From Meconema thalassinum (Eukaryota > Arthropoda > Insecta > Orthoptera > Tettigoniidae), in assembly GCA_946902985.2 (NCBI GenBank), contig OX336388.2:131070346-131134345 (forward strand): DNA of 64,000 nucleotides. Reading direction: 5' to 3'. The notes beneath the pieces are model-generated. The model was not told the DNA's origin, ran no database searches, and saw only the letters and a program-made list of their open reading frames with translations. How positions within the stretch are numbered: position 1 is the stretch's first letter; every line of letters starts with the position of its first letter. Shown piece by piece: positions 23,901 to 31,344 of this stretch. Position numbers and translations under genes: made by a program.

Positions 23901-26900
23901 TGTGTGGAAGGATCTTTTACATGCCATAAATCTATGACACAGGACCGCCGGCTTTACTTCCCCTTCGAAGGAAGGCATACTGAAGGATTTTTAACGCTCT
24001 TAAAAAAATCCGACTACTTCGGACGGGTTTGAAAACTCGAACTTGGGCACAGCATGCTACCAACTATGCCACCGAAGCCGCACCCTCACACAAATTTTAC
24101 ACACACCCAAATTCATGGGGCTAAATGGCCACGATGTCCAAACCCCTCAAAGGAAACTATAAAGAACCTTTTATACATAATTTTCAACACAATTAATTCC
24201 ATCAAACTTTTATATCTTTATATTTGGAATAATTCATCTGTTATGTCTTGTTGTAATGGTCTTGTCTTTTTTTTTCAGCTGGCACGACACTGGAGCAAGA
24301 TATGGAGACATTTCTGAAGGGGGCCGGGAAGGAGTTCTGCGACATCGTGCTCATGTTGGACGGCACACCCATCCCGGTCCACAAGGCCGTGCTTGCTGCG
24401 CGTTGCAGTTACTTCGAAGCCATGTTCCGCTCCTTCATGCCCGACGATAATGTGGTGCAGGTACACTTTCAATGTGTCATTTATCTTATTAAAACTCAGC
24501 AATTTTTCTAGGTTTGTGCCGTGTCTTGTGTGGGGTTTCGCCTAGGACACCAAACTGGCTCATCAGTGGGCTATTGTGTCCCCACCTGGACCCCCACAGC
24601 AGTAGCGAACTGTGCGCTACCTCCCTTTTTATGAAGCGCACCTGCGCGTCTTATCTGCGAGAACTAAAAGCTCAAGCAACCATAACCTCCCTATGAAGGC
24701 TTCCAAAAAAGATGGTATGTTGGCTTTCACGGCCAGAGAATTAAAACTCTGCAATTTTTCTAGGTTTGTGCAGTGTCTTGTGTGGGGTTTAGCCTAGGAC
24801 ACCAAGCTGGCTCATCAGAGGGCTCTTGGTGTCCCTGGACAAGACACGGCACAAACCTAGAAAAATTGCTGAGTTTTAATTCTCTGACCGTGAAAGCCAA
24901 TATACCATTTATCTTATTGTTTAACCCTACGCGGACCGAAAATACGGCAAGTTGTCCAGAATTATCGAACACTAGCTATAAAAATAAATATTTACGTAAT
25001 ATTAATGGGTTACCTTCATTATTGGATGTACTCCATCTCAGAAGTGCGTTGGATATTATCGAAATTTTTTAGTGCATAAAGGGCATAAGAGACACTACTT
25101 GAATATCCATCTTCGGACTCTTCAAACGAAAAATCACTTTCATCCACATCCGTGGGGTCCAGAAGCAATCTCTTGCTCCCTGACCCTCTTTTTACTGCAC
25201 AATGTCTCAAAATAACTATATAAATCACAAAAAGCCATTCTTAGAACTCTCGACGCAAGCTTGACTGAACACGATAATCTCTCGGAGCTTGTGAGAAGCT
25301 AGCAGGGAGATAACACCACTCAATTCGGGGATTTCCTGTTAGGCCAGACCTAGTAGTGTTGTTTACTGCCATCTGTTGAGTTTTTAGCATACCACTTATG
25401 CCCGTATCGCCAGATCTCTGACCACATAATATATCAAATTCCGCCCTCTGAGGGTTAAGATCAGATCAGTCTGCATAACAAGAGTGTATAAGGGCTATTG
25501 TGGAAAAATGGAACTTATCACAGATCTATGAATAAATCCATGTTTTGGGGAGAGTGTTTGTAGGAAAAGTATTTGAATTAAATATTGTATCTGCAGCTAC
25601 AGTTTATTTTGATATTTAAAAGAAAAACTAACGCATATTTTCTCATACTGTATGCTGACAACATGGTTCTAGGATCGCCTAACAAAGAGGACCTCCATTT
25701 AGGTCTAAAGAATCTTGATAAATGGACCGAGGAGAAAGTACAAGTTCAAACTAAATTTAGAGAAAACCAAGCTAATGGCTTTTGGCAGTGGGGTTTTGTA
25801 GGAATTAAAATGAGTGACTATCAGAAATTGAACAAAAGTAGGCTTCAAACTGGTAGGCTACTTGCATATCCCCATTCCAGGGCCTCTTCCATTTCACCAC
25901 GAGCTAGCTCGCTGTATGTGGAAATTTGGAAGTGTCCACTGGACACTAAACCCTATGAACAATATGCACAAATCTCCCACTGACTAATTCTGCATAAGAA
26001 GGGCGGGAATTATGCAGGTACCTTTTTGGCACCTCTGTAACTCTATATTTACTTTTGTGACAGATCCAGATAGGAGACATCATTCCATCGCGCCAGTCGT
26101 TCGATTCCCTCCTGCGGTACATCTACTACGCAGATGTGGACATGCCGCCCGAGGACTCTCTCTACCTGTTCAGTGCTCCCTACTTCTACGGCTTCACCAA
26201 CAACCGGCTGCAGGCATTCTGCAAGCAGAACTTGGAGATGAACATCAACTTCGAAAACGTAATCCAGATCCTGGAGGCTGCAAACCGCATGCAAGCTGCC
26301 GACATGAAGAAGTACGCTCTCAACCTCATCGTGCACCACTTCTCTAAGGTATGTCACTACAGGTACCAGCAAAACATATACGGTGAAACCTAGCAACTAA
26401 TTCTACGAAGAACTAATTTAGAATCCCATAAAGGCAATGTACCGGCTGGTTATAATTGTACCTCTCTTGACTCATCATAGACAGCAAACTACAGTATTTA
26501 CTGGAATGTATTGCACGCTTTTATCGGGCAAATTATGTCTAAAATGTTACGTGTTCATTAGATGTGATAATATAATAATATCGTATGGCCTCGGGTGCCG
26601 GATGCAAGCTTTGTTATTTGACGCCCAAAGGGCAGCTTACATGTCGAATTTTGTTGTTCCTGGAGCACTATGAAAGTCAAGGAGGTTAGATATCTAAGCT
26701 CATTGACACTATAGCGCTTTCTAGTAGAGAATGGAGGAACTTACTTTTTTTTGTGTTGGCGGAAAGTCCAGAGATTAATTTTGCCTTCATGAACACGGCC
26801 TACTGAATTTAAATGGGTTCTTTAACATGTCAACAACATATGACATGCGTGCCGTGATTTTTGTCGCCTTTCCAAAAAATCACTTACAACGGCCAGGAGC

Positions 26901-28461
26901 GAACCTGCAAGCTTGGGGGGTTGGTAGTCCAACACGATAACCACTCGCCCACCGTGGTAAGCATTAGAAGTGATGACACACTAGATTAAAGCCCAAATTT
27001 GGAAGCCGACGATCACACTCTGAGTGCTGTTTTATTGTGTTGCCTCTTTAAAAAAATTCATACCAAAGGTTGTTCTCAAAAATATTTCTAAAAATACTAA
27101 TTATTACCTAAAAAGCTAAAAATACTTTAAAAGTCTAAGAAATCAGATATGTTACAAGTATAGATAAAGGAAAAAAAACAGCTTGCTGTTGAAAGTATTC
27201 CTGCTTGAGTCTTGACACAGCTGCAACAATATTACTGTACATTGCTTGTTTCATTTGTATTAATTGCTCCAATTTAGTACCTCCTATTCAGGAGCTCCCA
27301 GCTTGCCACGGTGGGCGAGTGGTCAACGTGTCTGTCTACTAACCCCAAGCTTGCAGGTTTGCTCATGGCCGTAGTAAGTGATTTTTGAAAGGCGGCAAAT
27401 ATTGTGACACCATGTCATACGATGTTGGCATGTCAAAGAACTCATTTGAATTCAGTTGGTCGTGTTCATAATGGCAAAATTAATCTCGGGAGTTTCCGCC
27501 AACACAAAGTTCCTCATTTCTCTACTAGAAAGCGCTATAGTGTTCAAGGAGGTTAGATATCTAACCTCCTTGACTTTCATAGTGCTTCGAGGAACAACGA
27601 AATTCGACATGCAAGCTACCCTTCCGGTGTTAAATAACAAAGCTCGCACCCGGCACCCGAGGCCATACGATATTATTATTATTATATTAGCAGCTCCCAA
27701 GGATGCTCACCTTCGGAGCCTTATCATGAGTACGTCCCTGTGCAAACAGGAGGCCTTTGCCCTTACGGGATGTCTATAGGCTAATTTTATTATTATTATT
27801 TATTATTATTCAATTCCTATGCAATTCTATTTCTTGTGTTTCTTCCCTACTGACATAACCTTTGTCTTTGAAATGCCGATCTTCATACCATACTCCCTAC
27901 ATTTCTGTTCAAGTTCTAATATGTTGGCTTGCAAGCTTTCAACAGAGTCTGTCACTACAACCAGGTCAAAAGCATAGGCCAGACTACTTCCCTGGTTTCC
28001 ATCTGATTGAATCACACCCAGTTAATTATACCCTTCAGCAATTGATCCATTTATAAAATAGTAGGGGCGAGAGTTTATAGCCTTGTCTCACTCCTGCAAC
28101 AACCTTGATACAAGAACTTGTTTTACGATCAACTCACACTGCAGCTCGATTACCTTTGATTGCCTGTAGCAGCCTTCCCTCGATACCATAATCCCTCAGG
28201 ATGCACGGCATTTTCTCCCTGTATTTGTATTTTATTCTCCAATACCTTTTTGTTTTAGGCTTTCCCTAACTCTGTCTCAAGGGACACTGTCATATTGTGA
28301 TTACTGAACTTAATTTGGTGTTGCAGGTGGCCCGTCTGCCCAAGATGCGAACCCTCAGCCGAGAACTACTGCTGGAGATCCTGGACGCCCTGGCGGACGA
28401 TATGAGCGACTCCAAGATGTGTCAGGACATGACGAGCATCAGTCTCAGTAGCGAGTCTTGA
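11909..28461 (+). CDS. LZTR1: LZTR1 (leucine-zipper-like transcriptional regulator 1), 3' five exons, gene partial
   Basis: In well-studied animals LZTR1 is a Kelch/BTB-BACK adaptor that brings RAS-family GTPases to the CUL3 ubiquitin ligase. Five exons join in frame (11909-11973, 20947-21223, 24279-24460, 26064-26348, 28327-28461) to give 313 residues and a TGA at 28459-28461. Domain order is the end of BTB1, BACK1 ([25 protein letters not shown]), BTB2 ([38 protein letters not shown]) and BACK2 ([19 protein letters not shown]). All introns are GT-AG, and phases match at every junction. No frameshift or premature stop is seen, so the gene appears functional. Kelch and BTB1 exons lie before the window or are unrecognised. 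Symbol assignment rests on recognition of the conserved BTB2-BACK2 sequence. Confidence 0.93.
11974..12100. other. Intron start, no recognisable feature
   Basis: A/T-rich sequence after the exon a donor, ending where a dispersed repeat begins at about 12085. No exon, RNA gene or transposon end is seen. Confidence 0.5.
12085..12740 (-). repeat. Two fragments of one dispersed repeat
   Basis: Two related stretches (about 12085-12375 and 12505-12740) both contain CCTACCAACCTATCTCTTCT and the following AGCAGTCGCCAGAA. The first starts with the phrase CAGTCTTTTGACTGATTTGATG, which I recognise as similar to the ends of an abundant insect retroelement. Apparent open frames here are low-complexity shadows. 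Duplication of the core within 400 bp may be two insertions or an internal repeat. Confidence 0.5.
12750..12920 (+). mobile_element. LINE tail, family E, host of LINE copy 2 (left part)
   Basis: A degenerate RT C-terminus resembling the 4942 copy (VYGSE-like, then [11 protein letters not shown] and [10 protein letters not shown]). It is cut at 12920 and resumes at 19041-19550 with [20 protein letters not shown]. The last 15 bases form the target duplication of LINE copy 2. Confidence 0.65.
12921..13105 (+). promoter_or_regulatory. Tandem structured 5' leader of LINE copy 2
   Basis: Two units as in copy 1. Unit 1 pairs CCCC 12921-12924 with GGGG 12988-12991, GTGGGT 12926-12931 with ACCCAC 12948-12953, and GTCG 12968-12971 with CGAC 12979-12982. 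Unit 2 has GTGGGT 13045-13050 with ATCCAC 13067-13072 (one G-T wobble) and GTCG 13087-13090 with CGAC 13098-13101. The unit starts at the first base of the element. Confidence 0.6.
13567..15015 (+). CDS. LINE copy 2 ORF1, nucleic-acid-binding Gag-like protein
   Basis: An intact 482-codon frame, homologous to copy 1 ORF1. It starts at [12 protein letters not shown] (the frame is also open from ATG 13516, upstream of the conserved start). It carries [18 protein letters not shown], the RRM-like centre, three knuckles ([43 protein letters not shown]) and a basic Ser/Pro/Lys tail ending with an acidic stretch. It is about 120 residues shorter than the copy 1 protein, mostly in the low-complexity tail. 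ORF2 begins 34 bases after the stop. Confidence 0.87.
   Translation: MGSKRKIPNQGGPTPKQGGPTPKSLTFDSLRESTPWEQSVRENLGANTPKFLVATRTDGGDFKLVKSILFSRHIEGVYGELEKVQKMRNGNLLLKTRTGEQVERLLQCDHFGDIPVKVEKHTSLNLVRGVIFHRDLILNTDEELKEDMQHRHVTDVRRITRKVNGQIVDTGGFIISFELSVLPEKVKVTSYRCDVRPYIPPPMRCYKCQKFGHMLSRCSTPNICGTCGKVPHEAEECTTPYQCTNCPGFHSPRDRNCPVFLREKKIQEIKTLDGLTYQEARKKYHTTISPSPTIDYRAIIPNLVPATSSFVPAVKPSTELPVLKPAPMIITESTKVTSTPPSASTKAVRAKAAPPAQQGRKLTTYSSLGRKSKTFSPPKRSAKDAPKPAEAASSTRVRKKGPRTTHSLSPKKGKPSAPTPADASAPGDVSVPRYARSPRSSPRRRTASMKSSTESIHSTTSPEDMEIIVDVVTVDPPESKLE
15050..18736 (+). pseudogene. LINE copy 2 ORF2 (EN-RT-RNase H), broken
   Basis: It starts [12 protein letters not shown] with an intact endonuclease ([22 protein letters not shown]). 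Lesions follow: TAA at 16241-16243 beside an inserted stretch absent from copy 1; a 14-bp deletion at about 16779 that removes the first residues of RT motif A (FFDLEKAYD in copy 1); a TAG just after; and a 1-bp deletion near 17083 just past YVDDFALHY. From 17084 the frame is open for 550 codons through thumb, RNase H ([39 protein letters not shown]) and Cys/His end to 18736. Confidence 0.9.
18982..19040 (+). other. LINE copy 2 3' stem-loop and ATC tail
   Basis: AGGGGC at 18982-18987 pairs with GCTCCT at 19005-19010 (one G-T pair), followed by TAAAACAACAATT and (ATC)n up to the target duplication. It is homologous to the copy 1 hairpin with base changes in the stem that keep pairing, and to the 52-bp insertion at 1766-1817. 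Confidence 0.7.
19041..19550 (+). mobile_element. LINE tail, family E, host of LINE copy 2 (right part)
   Basis: This resumes the older LINE after the target duplication: [17 protein letters not shown] and further degenerate coding sequence with several stops. Together with 12750-12920 it forms one remnant split by copy 2. Confidence 0.6.
19625..19865 (-). repeat. SINE family S5, partial
   Basis: It matches the 3'-distal body of the S5 elements at 39573-40086 and 52173-52712 (shared GACAACGCGGTCATGTAGC, CTGATAACCGGTGTTAATTG, CAAGTAGTTCCTACTTTTGC). The tRNA-like head is missing. Confidence 0.65.
20082..20789 (-). pseudogene. LINE tail, family E, 235-codon fragment
   Basis: The longest family E piece: an ORF2 C-terminus with [37 protein letters not shown] and the [11 protein letters not shown] box, ending degenerately. 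It is in antisense to LZTR1, about 160 bases before the exon at 20947. The N-terminal RT core is absent, and the first and last residues are likely read-through. Relatives: 4942-5414, 12750-12920, 44050-44690. Confidence 0.65.
20947..21223 (+). CDS. LZTR1: LZTR1 exon b (BACK1)
   Basis: A 277-nt exon from the tcacag acceptor to G/gtaact, ending in phase 1 (the G of an Ala codon completed in exon c). It reads [50 protein letters not shown] and QFDNS. It matches the first BACK domain and the linker to BTB2. Base composition is markedly G/C-richer than its surroundings. Confidence 0.92.
21272..21749. mobile_element. Foldback element with two hammerhead-like motifs
   Basis: Two arms of about 170 bp (21272-21443 and 21575-21749) are inverted copies around a 130-bp centre. 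Arm ends share AAATTGCACATTT and CGTCTATTCAATACAAA. Each arm carries the ordered motif CTGATGA ... CGAAACATGTCCC (21345-21383 minus, 21642-21678 plus). It has no coding capacity. It begins 50 bases downstream of the exon b donor. Confidence 0.75.
22042..22943 (-). mobile_element. Mariner element, internally deleted
   Basis: A 902-bp element flanked by TA (22040-22041 and 22944-22945). Terminal repeats of about 28 bp match apart from a few bases (CGAGGGGAGATCAAATATAA and CAAGGGTGGATCAAATATAA). Full-length mariners are near 1.3 kb, so about 0.4 kb is missing, from the middle of the transposase gene. Confidence 0.9.
22117..22790 (-). pseudogene. Mariner transposase, internal deletion
   Basis: It begins [19 protein letters not shown] with the paired helix-turn-helix DNA-binding region ([28 protein letters not shown]). 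At about 22440 it jumps into the catalytic half: [13 protein letters not shown] and [19 protein letters not shown]. The spacing of the two visible aspartates is 34 residues, the mariner D34D signature. The first catalytic Asp region is deleted, and stops occur near the end before GHYVEK. It cannot encode active enzyme. Confidence 0.88.
23163..23290 (-). pseudogene. hAT transposase dimerisation-domain fragment
   Basis: The minus strand reads [19 protein letters not shown] and [16 protein letters not shown], the conserved C-terminal dimerisation motif of hAT transposases. Only about 40 codons are recognisable. It belongs to the remnant at 21890-23300. Confidence 0.75.
23418..23633 (+). repeat. 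tRNA-derived SINE, family S4
   Basis: An insertion flanked by TCTTACATTAGCTG and TCTTACAATAGCTG (23404-23417 and 23634-23647, one mismatch). The head has an A-box-like TAGTGGCTTAGC and a B-box-like GGATCAAATCC, the arrangement of a tRNA-derived RNA polymerase III promoter. A tRNA-unrelated body and an A-rich end follow. Confidence 0.75.
23670..24085 (-). repeat. SINE family S5
   Basis: A tRNA-like head on the minus strand at 24083-24005 (GGTGGCATAGTTGGTAGC box A, degraded box B), then a body with GGGGAAGTAAAGCCGGCGGTCC and a tail ending near 23670. The body is close to the plus-strand copy at 57869-58215. Confidence 0.75.
24279..24460 (+). CDS. LZTR1: LZTR1 exon c (BTB2, first half)
   Basis: A 182-nt exon after a long pyrimidine tract ending in cag, ending CAG/gtacac in phase 0. 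It encodes [37 protein letters not shown] and [20 protein letters not shown], the N-terminal half of the second BTB fold. A retroposon begins 31 bases after the donor. Confidence 0.95.
24491..24905. mobile_element. Foldback retroposon, family P, copy 1
   Basis: Flanked by the perfect 13-bp duplication CATTTATCTTATT (24478-24490, 24906-24918). It starts AAAACTCAGCAA, runs through about 1.35 forward units of a roughly 270-bp sequence, then switches near 24840 to an inverted piece ending CCAATATACCAT. Related copies at 34295 and 35162 have the same two ends but different switch points. It is non-coding. Long target duplications argue for RNA-mediated insertion. Confidence 0.8.
24925..25454 (-). 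mobile_element. piggyBac-like MITE
   Basis: Flanked by TTAA at both ends (24921-24924, 25455-25458), with termini beginning CCCT on each strand, the piggyBac hallmark. A minus-strand frame at about 25019-25228 contains an acidic stretch ([16 protein letters not shown]), similar in character to the N-terminal region of piggyBac transposases. No catalytic domain remains. Confidence 0.7.
25600..25800 (+). mobile_element. LINE reverse transcriptase fragment
   Basis: A degenerate RT palm with [19 protein letters not shown], in which the YADD box has an Asn for the second Asp. Frameshifts follow. It lies in LZTR1 intron c-d. Confidence 0.55.
26064..26348 (+). CDS. LZTR1: LZTR1 exon d (BTB2 second half, BACK2)
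   Basis: A 285-nt exon, in phase at both ends: gtgacag acceptor, AAG/gtatgt donor. It reads [54 protein letters not shown] and [19 protein letters not shown]. The PEDSLYLF and [14 protein letters not shown] runs are among the most conserved in LZTR1. Confidence 0.96.
26569..26961 (-). repeat. tRNA-derived SINE, family S1, copy 1
   Basis: Flanked by CATTAGATGTGAT and CATTAGAAGTGAT (26556-26568, 26962-26974). The head on the minus strand has GGTGGGCGAGTGGTTATCG (box A-like) and GGTTCGCTCC (box B); the 3' end runs into an ATT/ATA-rich tail. Four copies occur in this window. Confidence 0.85.
27301..27691 (+). repeat. tRNA-derived SINE, family S1, copy 2
   Basis: Flanked by AGCTCCCA (27293-27300, 27692-27699). 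The head has GGTGGGCGAGTGGTC, a degraded box B, a body with GCATGTCAAAGAAC, a perfect 30-nt palindrome at 27544-27573, and an (ATT)n tail. It lies in LZTR1 intron d-e, opposite in orientation to copy 1 600 bp away. Confidence 0.85.
27800..28250 (-). mobile_element. LINE reverse transcriptase fragment
   Basis: The minus strand shows [17 protein letters not shown] sequence, then [19 protein letters not shown] and [17 protein letters not shown], the RT palm and following region. It is broken by several stops. Confidence 0.6.
28327..28461 (+). CDS. LZTR1: LZTR1 terminal exon e
   Basis: After ttgcag, 135 nt read [30 protein letters not shown] and a serine-rich end SISLSSES before TGA at 28459-28461. 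LPxxRxLSxxLLLxI is the typical LZTR1 carboxyl end. Termination here marks the end of the protein. Confidence 0.94.
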   Translation: MARLPKMRTLSRELLLEILDALADDMSDSKMCQDMTSISLSSES

Positions 28462-28995
28462 GTGACAACCTGCCAGCTGAACGCAGTTCATATTCTAGCA
28501 TTGAGTCTGTTCCTCCTTCAATGTTCATTCCATTGGATATCATAGGTTGTTGTTGTTATTGTAGTTGTCCTTCGATGTGATCTTAAATGATCTAAAACTG
28601 CATGTAAACACACCTTGTAGTTTGATGGGTGTTCTGATTGAACGGATCTCCTCCTCCGAGCCGAGATACGGCTTTGCCCAGAGAGAGAGTTAAGTGTAAA
28701 ACAGCCATGTTGAACGTGTGCTGGATAACCGTAGAACCCTTGTGTAGTGGTTTTATCAGGAACTGATTCTGACTTGCCACCATTCAGGCTCAAGTTAACA
28801 ACTCCTTACAACATTTCTATCTCTCCCTTCATCAGGAGGCATTATTGATTAATTGAGAGGGTGAAAACTATTATCACCAGATTCAGTTTTTGTGATGAAA
28901 TCCAGTGATGGATGGTGGCATGGTTGCTGCACTGTCCAACAACCAGATATTTCTTAGCGGATAAAGTAGGTTTTTTTTAAACTATATATTACGCA
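28462..28995 (+). other. Probable LZTR1 3' untranslated region
   Basis: Follows the stop codon directly. No canonical AATAAA is seen before the LINE tail at about 28998, so the polyadenylation site is undetermined. No other feature is visible. Confidence 0.45.
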
Positions 28996-28997
28996 TT

Positions 28998-29800
28998 TCA
29001 TTTATTTATCATCATCATCATCTTGCACAGTTTCCAGCCACTGACCGGGTCTGTTTGGAACACAAGCCTCTCCAACGTCTTCTGTCTTCCCACCATCTCT
29101 CAGCCTCCATCCTTGTCCAGTCTTCTCCTCTCTTCTTCACACTTTCTTCCACCCCCTTGAGCCACCTGTCTCTCGGTCTCTTTCCTTCCCACTTCGTCTC
29201 GTGTATCCTCCTGGGTATCCTCTTCTCCTCCATTCGTTTTACATGTCCATACCATCTAAGTCTAGATTTCTCTATACCATCCTGTAATGGTTCCTCCTTC
29301 ATTAATTCTCTGGTCCTCTCATTTCTTATTCTGTCCATCTTTGTAGCTCCAATACTGCTTCTCAAGAACCTCATCTCACTGGCCTGTATTTTGCTCTTCT
29401 CCCTTCCTTTCATAACCCAGGTCTCCGAGGCATACGTCAGGATAGGGACATGGTACGTCCGATATATGATCTTTTTGCTGTTCTGAGGGACATCCTTGCT
29501 CCATAACATGCTTCTCACACTCCTCCAGAATTCTTCTGCCTGTCTCCCCCGCTCTATTATTTCTCTATCGTTTCTTCCATTATCTTGTATCAGGCTTTCC
29601 AGATACTTGAAACTCTCCACTTTCTTCAGCTGTTCCCCACCAATTGTTATTCCCGTTGTGGTTCTTTCCTTCTTCCTTGTTGTGATCACCATCCCACTCT
29701 TATTTATGCTAAATTTCATCCCATATCCTTGTATTATTCCTTCCCACACGTCCAACTGTTCCTGTACCTCCTCCTCCTCCTTGTTTCCCCAAATCATATA
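28998..29800 (-). pseudogene. LINE tail, family A, 259-codon open fragment
   Basis: An ORF2 C-terminal fragment open for 259 codons: MIWGNKEEEEVQEQLDVWEG, KFSINKSGMVITTRKK, ESFKYLESLIQDNGR, LTYASETWVMKGRE, LRWYGHVKRMEEKRIP and the end SKQTRSVAGNCAR. Its 3' end is a (GAT)n array at the left edge. A/T-rich ATTTATTTAT flanks both ends, a possible target duplication. It is truncated at the 5' side just after the RT active site. It has no lesions within the fragment, so the insertion is young relative to its neighbours. Confidence 0.8.
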
Positions 29801-30342
29801 TTTATTTATTTATATACATATTTTATGCCCACATTGGAGCCGTTGAATCAATCCATTAGGTACATTTAAATCTTCGGAATATTAGCTAGAGATTAGGTTC
29901 ACAACCATTAAATAATCGATTAAATAAATAATAGAATAATTGGCTAACAGAAGAATCGATTAATTGATTAGTAGACACGAGATTTATTTTTGGAATGATG
30001 TATAGAAATTTATAAAAGTTATTTTTTACCTAAATATACAATAAGTTCTTCCTTGTTTATGTTAACAATAACCAAATTCTAGTCAGTGACAGGACAAACA
30101 TCAATCAAATTGGGTACGGTTTCAAAAAAAGAAACCAAAGATTTTTTGGCAAGGGTTTTGAATTCTTGTTCAATGTTTACAATTTAGGACAGGAACATTT
30201 TTGTTTTACTTTGTTTTAGACTAATTTTCACAAAGATGGTACATTATTCTAAAATATATGATACAATATACATGGGTTGGTTTTTTAGTTTTGGCACCTT
30301 AGTTATAACTGGATTAATAACTCACTTAGATGGTTCCAAGTT

Positions 30343-30537
30343 TCACAGGCCCTCGATGTAGTCCCCACCATTGCGTACAGCGTGTTCCCAGTGATGCGGA
30401 AGTCGTTGGATCCCGGTGGCACTGCCCAATCTATTGATGGTACGAAGAGAGCGCTCGGCAGCCTGCTTAAAGTCTTCAATGGTACGGAAGCGCTGCAGTA
30501 CTGTTCCCCGAGGGCAAACTGTTAATGCGGCGTACAA
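30343..30537 (-). pseudogene. Mariner transposase C-terminus, left arm
   Basis: Reads RGTVLQRFRTIEDFKQAAER, INRLGSATGIQRLPHHW and ends GGDYIEGL at a stop. Only the last quarter of the transposase is present. Confidence 0.75.
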
Positions 30538-30586
30538 TCGTTCGTTTCTGCAAGACCATCTCCGAGGAGCTCTGAGAAGGAAATGG

Positions 30587-30862
30587 ACCCACTACATGGT
30601 TACACCGCCCATCGTTCTGTATGACATTGCTAGGGCACACAAAGCAGGCGTTGTCGGCATTGTTGGATCGCTGGGGCTGGGAGGTCCTCTATCACCCCCC
30701 CCCCCATATTCTCCTGACATCAGTCCCTGCGACTATGATCTCATCCCGAAGATGAAGATGACAATGCGCGGGGAGCCCGTTGGGCAGTGATAACGGGATC
30801 CAACAACTTCCGCACCGCTGGGAACGGCTACGCAACAGTGGGGGCTACATCGAGGGCCTGTG
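30587..30862 (+). pseudogene. Mariner transposase catalytic end, right arm
   Basis: Reads IVLYDIARAHKAG, then after a 1-base shift LDRWGWEVLYHPPP, YSPDISPCDYDLIPKMKMT, a deletion, and GIQQLPHRWERLRNSGG to a stop. Contains the last catalytic Asp (SPCD). A C homopolymer near 30697 probably caused the shift. Confidence 0.75.
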
Positions 30863-31077
30863 AAACTTGGAACCATCTAAGTGAGTTATTAATCCAGTTA
30901 TAACTAAGGTGCCAAAACTAAAAAACCAACCTATGCATATTAATTAATTTAATGTCTGTTTTGCTTCTGTGAAAGCATAGTAAAAGGAGAGAAGTACATC
31001 GATTAATTGACAAAACAATTAATCAATTATTCAAGTAATCAAATTAATCAATTAAAAGTACCAGCCCTACTGGAAAG

Positions 31078-31131
31078 TTAGTTAGTTATTGTTGTTTTAA
31101 GGGGCAGAACTACGAGGTCATGTGCCCCTAT
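31078..31131 (-). mobile_element. 54-bp stem-loop nano-insertion, TAAC-tail type
   Basis: Flanked by a perfect 13-bp duplication CCCTACTGGAAAG (31065-31077, 31132-31144). On the minus strand it is a hairpin (GGGGCA with TGCCCC), TTAAAACAACAAT and TAAC repeats, i.e. the last 54 bases of the copy 1 LINE lineage. Starts three bases before the stem. Confidence 0.88.
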
Positions 31132-31344
31132 CCCTACTGGAAAGCAACAGTCATTCAAAATTCCTCCATGATTTGCCATGTGTCGACTGATATGAACAAC
31201 CTATCTTGTATGAGGAGTTGAAATTACCATTAATGTTTTAAAAATATCCATGTACTGTATTTATTCAATTAGAAAATAAATAGAAAAAAAACATTGTTTG
31301 TAGTTCCACTTTTATATACAATTTTTATTTCCAAACGGTTTTGC

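Larger units (their letters stand above)
30275..30931. mobile_element. Palindromic mariner-like element 1 (two 3' ends outward)
   Basis: A 657-bp element whose two ends are inverted copies of the same mariner 3' end. The first ~87 bases of each arm are essentially identical and homology continues for about 155 bases. Right flank is TA (30932-30933), left flank TG, a decayed TA. The left arm encodes on the minus strand ERSLRTINRLGSATGIQRLP and GGDYIEGL; the right arm encodes on the plus strand YSPDISPCDYDLIPKMK and GGYIEGL. No 5' end or HTH domain is present. Confidence 0.82.
29890..31066. mobile_element. hAT-like element with AATCGATT subterminal repeats
   Basis: Both flanks (29900-29970 and 30995-31060) are crowded with ATTAATCGATT/AATCAATT motifs, and the right end reads TACCAGCCCT, the complement of a CAGGGCTGG-type hAT terminus. 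The middle is occupied by a palindromic mariner. No transposase is recognised and the left end is uncertain. Confidence 0.4.

Noticed and set aside
11909..28461. LZTR1 exons as a processed or decayed pseudogene
   Set aside because: Introns are present, all junctions are GT-AG and in phase, and no stop or frameshift interrupts 313 codons.
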